Shown here piece by piece: positions 11,319-19,418 of a DNA stretch of 64,000 nucleotides. This DNA is from Chara braunii (taxonomy: Eukaryota > Streptophyta > Charophyceae > Charales > Characeae): NCBI GenBank assembly GCA_003427395.1, contig BFEA01000053.1, positions 2,779,642-2,843,641 on the forward strand, given 5' to 3'. Under the pieces are notes generated by a model. It made no database searches and was not told the DNA's origin. It worked only from the letters and a program-made list of their open reading frames with translations. The position numbers and the translations under genes were made by a program. Each line of letters opens with the position of its first letter. Positions within the stretch are counted from its first letter, which is position 1.

Positions 11319-12260
11319 CTCGCTCGATCCTTGGCGGAATCGAGCGAGGGAAGAGGCAATTTTGGGGTTCTTACCCCGGGCGAATTAGATGGTGATGTTA
11401 GAAATTGAGGTGGGTTAGCAGTTTAGTCGGTATGCGAAAAATGAGTGCGCGGATATGTCCGAGAGGAACGAGGAAGAAAGGGAAAGGACGAAAGTTGAGT
11501 TACTCGGTCGTTCCTCCATCGTTCTCGACAAACTAAGATGGGATTCTGGGGTTCTTGGACCAGGCGAGTTAGATGGCGCAGTTGGTTTGCCCGATATAGT
11601 GTTGTGTAGGGAGGTGGGAGAGAAATAGATTGCGCAATGGTGTCGGGGAAGCGGATATGGCAAGAGGAAAATTCTTTATCTCGCCCGATTCTTCATAGAA
11701 TCGGGCCAAGTCAAGTGTTAAGTTGGGATTTTTGGGCGCTGCGAACTTCATAGTGCCGTCGGAATTTGCAGAGATTGCGTAGGTTCGGCATGCTATACGT
11801 TGAGAGTTGCGCCAGAGCGGAAGTTCACTCTTAGGTGAACGTATATTTTCGCGTTTTAGGGGAGATTCATTTGTTGGTTGCTCGAGTTCTGCAGGGCTGA
11901 GGTCGCGGCTAGCGGGCGATGAACTTTTCCACATTCTAGCGAAAGGTTCACTCTGATTCCGCACATTCCATCGATGGAAGTAGCGTGAGGTTGATTGCAG
12001 AGTGGGAGACTTACTCGTTGGCGGGTGTAGCCTCCCGCTTTCTGTCGGAAGACTCATTTCGAATTTGCTTGTCCCAACGATAGGAAGTGGCGTGAGGACA
12101 CCCGCGGAGTTGAAGATTTACTTGTCAATGAGGGCGCATACGCGCGCGTAAGGGAGAGAGGGGCGAAGGAGATGCTCACGCGACTACACTACGTAGGAGG
12201 GAGGGCTTCGAAACCGAGGTGCATCTTTCCGCGTTCAAGCGGAAGATTCACTCTTATCCT
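11319..12260 (+). repeat. GC-rich LTR hairpins (CGATTCT...AGAATCG and TTCCGC...GCGGAA types)
   Basis: CTCGCTCGAT 11319-11328 pairs with ATCGAGCGAG 11339-11348. GCCCGATTCT 11683-11692 pairs with AGAATCGGGC 11697-11706. Around 12225-12240 TTCCGC pairs with GCGGAA. A counterpart in E2 at 27027-27050 has ACTCGATTCT/AGAATCGAGT. Outer base pairs differ but remain paired. Confidence 0.55.
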
Positions 12261-13449
12261 ACATTTTGTTGAGGGGGCGGGGTAAAGTTGGCCTGTAGTA
12301 TCTGTGATTTGTGGCACCAGTCGTAGCCCTTACTGGAGTGACCACTTTCAGCCAGCTTCTGCACTGCTTATTCGTTGCTCTGTATTTTCAGCCTGGCGGC
12401 CTGGCCGGCTCTTCCCCTCGAATTCAGCTCGGAAGCTAAAGTGTTCGCAGCTATTCAGAAGCGCAGTTCACATTTTAAAGACTTACCGACGAAGCGGTCG
12501 ACACTACTACAAAAGGGAGGGGGAAGTAGAGCTTAGGGGCAAGGCTATCATGGTTGCGGTACGTTGGTGTTCCGCATTACTGCACCTTGCAGTGCTTATT
12601 CTGGACAACTGGTACCTCTATATGTGTTAGCTGAACAGGCTTTGTCTTGGCAGTACAGAGCTGTAACTCATTGCGGTTAGCATTATACCATTTCTCCAAT
12701 ACCCTACTGCTGCGAATGATAGTTGTACTCCGCTGAGGGCTACAGAGCATTGCCGCTGCACGTTGCTGCCGGGATACCACCAGGTTGGAGGCCTATGTGC
12801 TGAACGGTGTGTTGTTTGTTCGGTAGCACGAAACAGTAAGGGGGTGGTTGCGGCAACCTGGAAGATCGCCAGGGGAGTCAACGGTTGGCGCTAAGATTTC
12901 AGTTGACCAAGATGCTACAGAATTTGACCGCCATTGCAGGGCCCTCAGGCGTAAAGAGATAACAAGACGCTCTCCTGAGTGTTGAGTCTGTCCCTCTCCT
13001 GTATCTCGAGAGTCTGAAACCCCTTATCTTCTGCCCTTCTTACTCTCAGTCTAATCCTGGTTACGAGAGGAAGGCGGCAGATGGGAATGCAACCCGTAGG
13101 ACCGCAGCAAGACTCTGTGGGGAGTCAGCCCACCGATTGTGGGAGCTCTGTCGGAACTTAGGAGGAGTTCTGGAGGCAGGGAACTGAGAGGTAATCATTG
13201 TTTTCCTTCTATAAACCCAGTATAGCCCCTATTTGTATTCATTGCTATGTTTGACAGAGTCTGTTGCTTGTATCCCTACTTTGACTTTCAGTTTGACTTT
13301 CAGGACAAACAAAACTTTAATAAAATAATGATTATGCAAATTCAGTTTCAGTTTTTGTTGTTTGACTGAAAACAGACTGTGGGATTGCATTTGGGGGAAA
13401 GGTTGGGAGGAAGGCAGTTTTGCATGAGGTTTGACTGGGTCATTTGAGG

Positions 13450-14168
13450 CTGGGAAGTCCCCATAAGTTTGGGGAGACCCAGTGTTGTGTTTAGTTTTGA
13501 ATTTCCTTGAAAACCAGACATGTTCCATAAGTTTGGGTGGTCTGGTTGCTCTGACTTGTGAGGGCTTACTGTGGATGACTTTCAGGGACCAAGCATGTTC
13601 CATAAGTTTGGGTGGCTTGGTCGCCTTGTTTACTGTTTTTTTTTCAGTTTCTTTAGTTCCTGAACGAGGGGGTCTGAGCATGTTCCATAAGTTTGGGCGA
13701 CTCTACCTCTTCCTGCTCTCGTTTCGAGAGAAATGAACCAGGCTGAGGGTCAAGACATGTTCCATAAGTTTGGGTGGTCTTGGTCCAACGCCTCGCACAT
13801 GCTGGTACCAGAAGGTTATAACTATACTTTACTATTATTCTATCTATGAACAGGCTAGTCAGACAGGGTTCAATAAGTTTGGGTGGTCTGACTATAGCCT
13901 ATCACCAACTGAAAAGAGTATTAATTAAGAATAAACTTGTGGTACGAAGGGGCAGACTGAATCTTGAGATGAAGATGATCGGCTAAGTTATATGCTACCT
14001 TAAAAAACTAAGTGCAGACAATTATATAAATTTGAGATACTTGAAAAGTTCAGGGCGACCAGGGTAGCCTAGTCATATGCCCAAAGAAAATAAAAGTTGT
14101 TGTGCCCTGTGTTTGTGTATATTCGATGGTTGAGCTAGACATGTTCCATAAGTTTGGGTGATCTAGCT
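13450..14168 (+). repeat. HP-B stem-loop array (CCATAAGTTTGGG apex)
   Basis: Seven units share the core atgTTCCATAAGTTTGGGtg and differ in their arms. 13450-13482: CTGGG/CCCAG. 13512-13547: AACCAGAC/GTCTGGTT. 13588-13621: ACCAAGC/GCTTGGT. 13751-13782: CAAGAC/GTCTTG. 13856-13894: TAGTCAGAC/GTCTGACTA. 14133-14168: AGCTAGA/TCTAGCT. One near 13674 has weak arms. Spacers between units are unrelated in sequence. Confidence 0.75.
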
Positions 14169-14455
14169 TTATGCCCTATGTAAGCTGGGTATAAAGGGAT
14201 AAATCATTGAGAGACTACGAACTATTGTTTGATAAGGTTGACTTGGGGATGGTGAGAGTACTTACCTTTGTGGTTCGGTCTGCATGTGACTGAGTGAGGC
14301 TACTACTTAGTCTGAGTTGCAGTTGATAGGTAGTTGCTTTAGATGCTCGCCACGTGCTAGAGTCATAAGAGTTAATTTTCAATTTCTGCATTTTCTAAGC
14401 TAAGTTAATTTTACTTAGATCAATTTCTGCATTTTCTGGGATTTTCTATTATGCT

Positions 14456-15010
14456 TGGTCTTGTATAAATCTTGGTAAGTCACTTTCCCTACGGGAAGCG
14501 CTGCCGAAATTTCTACAAAACCAAGGAGTTAGTCAGATTTTATCTTGTCAAAGTTCAGTTCGTCTCATTTTTATATATGACTTAGTAAAAATTTGGTGAG
14601 TCTCATTTTCTAAAGGGAGTGCTGCCTAAATTTTTACTAACTCAGGGAGTTAGATGAAATTGGTCCTTGGGAAGTCAAAGTCATCTTTCAATTCGAAACT
14701 TGGTTTTATATAAATTTTGGGAAGACACTTTCTCTACGGGAAGCGCTGCCGAAATTTCTGCAAATCCAAGAAGTTAGTCAAAACTTGACTTTTCAAAATT
14801 CAACTTGTCTAATGTTTATATATCTGGCTTAGTAGAAATTTGGGAAGTCTCTTTTTCTAAATAGAGTGCTGCCCAAATTTTTGCTAATTCAGGGAGTTGG
14901 AAAAAATTTGACTTTGAAAGGTTGAAGATTATTTTGGTTTTCATACTTAGGTTGATATAAATTCTGGAATGACACTTTTCGTACCGGAAGCGCTGCCGAA
15001 ATTTTCCTAG
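14456..15010 (+). repeat. HP-C array: alternating long stem-loops
   Basis: Five units alternate between two types. Type 1 has core TACGGGAAGCGCTGCC with stem AAATTTTGG 14712-14720/CCGAAATTT 14749-14757 and outer stem CTTGG 14699-14703/CCAAG 14766-14770. Type 2 has core GGGAGTGCTG with a 16-bp stem at 14829-14844/14872-14887, continuous if two G.U pairs are allowed. Equivalent arrays lie near 23.6-23.75 and 34.5-34.6 kb (inverted), 41.4-41.7 and 62.25-62.6 kb. Confidence 0.7.
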
Positions 15011-16470
15011 TTTAAAGGAGATAGATTATATTTTGACAAGTGGCGACTCTGACAATCCACTCTTTATGGGGGAGATTTTGCCATAGGTCTACCTTTCTTT
15101 GGGAACTGGCTTAGAGATAGACCTACGCTTGGCTGTAAGGACAGTCTTGAGTGAGTACTTGTCATGGGGATTTGATTTTCATACATTGACGATGTAGCTT
15201 GGACGTTGATCTGTCGTATGATACAGGTCTTCTTTGGACATTCGGACTAGTTTCAGATCTCACAAGGATCATCTTCTGTTATCACTGATAACAGGTCGGT
15301 TGGTTGATCGCCGACTTGTCGGCTCACGGCACAACTTTACTTACACATGTACCTCAGCTTGATTGCCTTAGCCCTGAGGTTTGATATGTTTCTTTGAGGT
15401 TTTTAACCGGACTTCTTTTAAATAGCCATTATAAAGAACTTATGAGATTTATGGAGAGTTGAACTATGACTGCAACTTGAGTGTGTGAGGCGTGGTGTGA
15501 GTCACAGGGAACAGTAAAGTTGACCGCATTGGTGTATGGTAATGTGGCTATTGTGTGTGCCTATGTTTTATGCAGGTTAGTATTTTGGAGCTTGGTATAT
15601 GGACCATACTTTGGAGACTGTGAGGGTGACAACCATATGACGCACGATCTGCATACCCGATGGGTTTATGATTCCCCTCCTTTTATTTTATCTTAAGTCT
15701 TGATTTGATACTTGAGTATTGGGATGTTTATTTATTTATTGGATAATTTTGCTAGTTAATTTTTATAGTTGGACGTTGTAGTCCGTGGCAGCCGTCAAAG
15801 TCAAAACCCTTGACTTCTTTCCGAGCCCTAGGGGAAAAAGCCGGTCTTCAGGGTCATAAGAGACGATTGTCACCACAGGTATGAACCTGTGTACCACCCA
15901 CTCTCCGCAGGGTGCAGAAGAGGGGGTGGTTTTCAACCGCACTTGGCGGTTGTCCAACATCGAGAGATTATCCCTCAAGGCGCATGTCAGTCGACACTTG
16001 AGTGTCGAATGCGAACCTCGAGATTAACGAGGACCACATAAGTATGGGTACTACATAGTACGCGATCTTTGCGGCTGCTTGCGTATGCTTGCATTGCGAG
16101 TCGATATAAGTTAGTCATGCGTCCGCGCGGTGTTATACTAAGTCTCGCCCGCGACGCCTATCCGATTTCCGCATCGGAGAGTTATGGGATGGCTACTAAG
16201 GGACTAAGAGTGTTGTCGCGTTGTTTGTTCTGTGTCGTTTTGTTTAAATGTATGTGTGCGTGTTTTTATTTTTATGTTATTTAGAGTGGTGTTGCGTGGC
16301 GTGTGGGATGCGTCTTAGTCGACACCCGACGAGTCGCGCTTGGGACCTCAGCCCCCCAAGCAGTCGGTTCGCTTGCGGACCTGATAGAGGCGTATTACCG
16401 CGAACGAGAAACGCTCTCGGGTGGTCCACCTATGCGATTGCAGCTGATCAGCTTTCGTACTGTGGACTAG

Positions 16471-16523
16471 TAGCTCGGCGGGGATACGCCCACCGAAGGG
16501 AGGTGACAACTCCCGTAAGGTGG
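16471..16523 (+). other. A-box-like motif and nested hairpin near LTR end
   Basis: TAGCTCGGCGGGG (16471-16483) is followed by CCACC 16490-16494/GGTGG 16519-16523 enclosing GGGAG 16498-16502/CTCCC 16510-16514. Counterparts: 43250-43300 (+), and near 22060-22110 and 32895-32945 (-). Confidence 0.55.
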
Positions 16524-16714
16524 AGGTAAGTTGTGCCTCTCGTAGGCCCTATCCTGTCGTAGGGGCTCGCGAGAGGTATGGTTGGCCCACTCGGTCGGAG
16601 CGGCTTGCGGAAACTCCATGTATATTCGCGACGACGTTCTAAACCAACTCCTGCGTGACGCGGTCGGGAGGGTCCCGCGCTGCCTTATGCGGTGCCGAAC
16701 CGATGTGCTCGACA

Positions 16715-17559
16715 TCGAGATCAAAGTTAGTTAGAGTTAGTAGCTACAATTAGCCCCGTTTAGGTTAGAAAAGTTAGTAGTTAGATTCCGTTTTTCTTTT
16801 TATGTTTNTTTNTTNTTTNTTNNTTTTTTTTTTTTTTTTTTTTTTTTTANTTNTTGTATATTTTTTTTTTTTTCCGTTATTACTCAACAGTCTCGTATCC
16901 ATAGCCGATAGATTATTTAAGTGAATCTATCACAGAATCCAGGGCAGATTCTTTCTAACGGAATTCAGTCACTCCGAGGGAATAGGCCTGGTTTACTTAG
17001 TCGTGGGAAACTAAGTGGATGCGCGGGAGGGAATCAAGAGTAAAGAATGTGTGCTTGAAGGAATGGTATCGAACGTAAGATGAGGGTGAAGCGCGGAAGC
17101 TGGAAAGAGCAAGGAAGAGCGGGATAGCGGGGAGAAGAAGACGCCCGTATGAATACTTGGTCGGCGATGAGTGTGAGGTCGACCAAACATGCAAAGGCTA
17201 AAGTGCGGGAATTATTTGAATGAAGAACGCGCGAGTAAAGAAAGGGTTGCACGAAGAAGAAGAAGAAAAAGAAGAAGGAGAGAAGGAGAGGGGAAGATAG
17301 GATACGTACCCCTTTGCAGTCGATGATGGCGACATTCAGGGCGTAGGCTTTGTGACCTGGTACTTGAGTTACGAGGGACTCTCTGCACACACTTTGGGTG
17401 GTTCCCAGTTAGTGAAGGAACGAGCGAGTCGCTTTCTGGTGGTCGACCGAACATATTTGCAGCGCCGTTCGGATCTTTAGTCGTCTCTCCCAGAGGGCTT
17501 TCACGACAGCTCGCTCGTCGTTGGCAGCGGACGCGGCTGTCGGGGCTGTCCTATGTTGT
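16715..17559. other. Spacer between E1 and E3
   Basis: It begins after the E1 LTR terminal CA and stops at the E3 LTR TGTCGG. It contains scattered gttag repeats, a T-rich tract with single unknown bases, and a purine-rich GAA/GAAG tract near 17250-17300. I see no gene. It is the only sequence in the window not clearly assigned to an LTR element. Confidence 0.5.
16808..16873. repeat. T-rich low-complexity tract with ambiguous bases
   Basis: Long T run with scattered N calls between 16808 and 16853, probably homopolymer sequencing or polishing error. Confidence 0.85.
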
Positions 17560-17812
17560 TGTCGGCGCGAATACCCTCACAAGGGTATCCGCCCTGTTTC
17601 TTGCAAGTGTCAGAAAGTCCAGGTAATTCGGAATTTTCGGGTGACTATGCGAGTCGCGGCGGTTGTCTGAGCATGGATTGATGATCGTTTGACTAGGAAG
17701 AGTTAGTGAGCACGCAGTTTTCAGGCGTGCGTGTGATTTTTATTTTTATATTATTTTGTGCTGATCGAGAAGCCGGCGTAGTTGACCGGCCAAGTTTTGT
17801 TTATTTGGATAG

Positions 17813-18304
17813 CAAAAGCGGTTATCGGGTAGCTGAAAATCCGGGAATGAAAATTCTAAAGTGAGCGTTTTGGCCAGTCTGAAAATCCTGAATGGTTCTG
17901 AAGTGGTGAAAGGTCCGAAGACCCTGAAAACCACCTGTTTAGGCAGGTTGCATCCTGAACTGGTGAAGGGTGTCTGGAGTGGTCAAGTGAGAGTTTTTGG
18001 CAGTCTGAAAATCCTAAATGGTCCTCAAGTGGTGAAGGGTCTAAAGACCACGAAAACCACCCTTCAGGTCCTTCACCACTTGAGGATGCAGCCTGGATAA
18101 ACAGGTGGTTTTCAGGGTCTTCGAAGCTTTCACCCCTTCAAGACCATTCAGGATTTTCAGACCTGAATGGTTCTGAATTGGTGAAAGGTCCGAAGACCCT
18201 GAAAACCACCTGTTTAGGCAGACTGCATCCTGAAGTGGTGAAGGGTGTCCTGAAGTGGTGATGAAAACTACGACAGTTGTTACGACAGTTGTTAACCTTC
18301 TCTC
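17813..18304. mobile_element. 492-bp hAT-like non-autonomous insertion with 8-bp target duplication
   Basis: TTGGATAG at 17805-17812 and 18305-18312 is a perfect 8-bp duplication. The matching place in the other LTR has TTGGATAG once (56847-56854) with no insert. Ends are CAAAAGCGGTTA on the left and, reversed, GAGAGAAGGTTA on the right, only partly inverted. The interior is made of direct and inverted copies of a motif like GACCCTGAAAACCACC (17921, 18193; reversed near 18102), so it can fold back on itself. 8-bp duplications are typical of hAT elements. No transposase is present. Confidence 0.65.
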
Positions 18305-18529
18305 TTGGATAGATTAAGGTTGGTTGTTTGTCCGGTGCACCTATTTGACGGTAGACTTTGGTGTGCGGTGCGGCGTGCATAGAGGCCACGCCGTGGCCTG
18401 AGCTAGTCTGCGCAGACAGTTGGAGGTCGCAGGCTTAGATAAAGGCTGAGGGGTGGCCCGGGGTGTTCCTTGGCCCTGGGCGCTGCGCAACACCATTTAT
18501 GTGGAGCTTTGCGCCTACTGATTTCAGAC

Positions 18530-18602
18530 TTGGGTTTAGTCCTATAGGTTACGGCATTGGATTCGTGACGCAGAGGTGCGGAGCTCGAGGCCAGCGGGCA
18601 AC
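18530..18602 (+). other. tRNA-like segment 1 (Thr-type anticodon arm) in E3 LTR
   Basis: TAGTCCTATAGG starting at 18537 (A-box position) and GCTCGAGG around 18583-18590 (B-box position) are 46 bp apart, as in a tRNA. Between them a TTGGA-ttcgtga-CGCAG arm has a CGT anticodon position and two broken stem pairs. T- and acceptor-stem pairing is poor, so this is a decayed tRNA-derived sequence. The second copy is at 57072-57144. A related, more diverged version is on the - strand in E2 near 28690-28800 and 38850-38960. Confidence 0.5.
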
Positions 18603-18839
18603 AACGGAGGAGCAGCGGAGCAGCATGGAGGAAACCGAGGGGTTGAGGGCCCGACGAGGTTATATCCCTCAATTTTGTTAATAGGCACGACGACAGGCCC
18701 GACCTACAAGACTGGCGAGATGTCAGTAGTTCCCGTTTCTCGTTTAGGATATCTATGTACCGGGTTTTATTTTTATTTTTTTTAAGTTCGTTGCCCCATT
18801 TCCTTTTGGGACACGGAATACTGATCGGGGATGGTACCC

Positions 18840-18912
18840 AAGAGCCTAGCTCAGTGGATACGCCCTTGAATTGTTGGAATAGAGACCAGTGTTCTAACCC
18901 GGATAATGGAAC
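18840..18912 (+). other. tRNA-like segment 2 upstream of U6-like sequence
   Basis: TAGCTCAGTGGA at 18847-18858 matches an A box at 11 of 12 positions. GTTCTAACC at 18891-18899 is one base from a B box at the correct 44-bp spacing. In the sister copy (57382-57454) CCGG/CCGG can form a T-stem-like pair. D and acceptor stems are degenerate. It may act as an internal Pol III promoter for the U6-like sequence about 90 bp downstream (inference). Confidence 0.5.
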
Positions 18913-18992
18913 TTGATGAGTAAAACCCAGCAGTCTGAATTGTCGGGACCGCTCAGGCCTAGATGGCACCACGGGGCATTACCAAGATTGGA

Positions 18993-19080
18993 GTCCTTCG
19001 GGACATCCGTTTAAAATTGGAACGATATAGGGAAGATTAGCACGGCCCCTGCACACGGTTGAAATGTATAAAGCGGAAGA
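18993..19080 (+). ncRNA. U6 snRNA-like segment (probable pseudogene) in E3 5' LTR
   Basis: It starts GTCCTTCGGGACATCCG and continues with AAAATTGGAACGATA, GAAGATTAGCACGGCCCC and TGCACACGG, which line up with plant U6 through the 5' stem-loop, the central region and the start of the 3' internal stem. The AGC triad is kept. The ACAGAGA box reads ATAGGGA, two changes in an essential motif, and the 3' third is diverged. A T5 run follows at 19098-19102. It is probably not a spliceosomal U6, but it is clearly U6-derived. The same changes occur at 57535-57621. Confidence 0.8.
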
Positions 19081-19097
19081 GGAGCCGTGCGTTCTGG

Positions 19098-19102
19098 TTT
19101 TT
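19098..19102 (+). terminator. Possible Pol III terminator after U6-like segment
   Basis: Five T residues 18 bp after the U6-like segment. The sister copy has four (57640-57643). Confidence 0.35.
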
Positions 19103-19402
19103 CTCCTCCACCAGTCTTTGTTTCCGTCGGGGCCGGAATATCGGGAGAGCAGCGCTAGGTAAGGGCCGCTGATGCCAACGCGAGGGCGGAGGCAGCCAGC
19201 AGGGAAGTCAAGCCAAAGTGTCGAGGTATGCCGGGCCCGCTAGGAGACGAGTTGAACGCGGGGCCTGCTACGCTGGAAGCTGCTGGAGTGACGGGTGACT
19301 TACGAGAGGATCACTACCGGAGGGCTCTGTTGACCTCGAGGCGGAAGGCACAACGCTAAATATCGGAGAAGAGGTAACGACTGGAAAAGAAGAAGTGACC
19401 CT

Positions 19403-19418
19403 GGCGCGAATTCGCGCC
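19403..19418. repeat. 16-bp perfect palindrome
   Basis: GGCGCGAATTCGCGCC. The equivalent at about 57944 has decayed on one side. Confidence 0.6.

Larger units (their letters stand above)
8682..16714 (+). repeat. 3' LTR of E1, 8.0 kb
   Basis: Begins TGTCGGAG and ends CTCGACA, the same terminal inverted pentamer (TGTCG/CGACA) as the other LTRs. It is non-coding. Order: start hairpin; a second start-like hairpin at 9964-9991; GC-rich region with hairpins (10.2-12.3 kb); HP-B array (13450-14168); HP-C array (14456-15010); a CTGTTATC/GATAACAG hairpin near 15.28 kb; a terminal block with the GACACTTGAGTGTC palindrome (15993-16006) and the nested hairpin 16490-16523. 12.9-16.7 kb is homologous to 39.65-43.48 and 60.6-64.0 kb (direct) and to the E2 LTRs (inverted). 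Confidence 0.65.

Noticed and set aside
11569-12057. 162-codon open frame on the - strand
   Set aside because: It lies in a GC-rich hairpin region of an LTR, has low-complexity composition, and is not kept in the related LTRs.
13450-14168. CRISPR-like array (conserved core separated by unrelated spacers)
   Set aside because: Spacer lengths vary, the variable flanks are self-complementary, the setting is a eukaryotic LTR and no cas genes are present.
18530-18602. Functional tRNA-Thr gene
   Set aside because: Anticodon, T and acceptor stems are broken. Only promoter-box spacing and part of the anticodon arm survive.
18403-18972. 189-codon open frame on the - strand
   Set aside because: It overlaps the tRNA-like segments. 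The matching region at 56945-57514 breaks into separate frames. No domain recognised.
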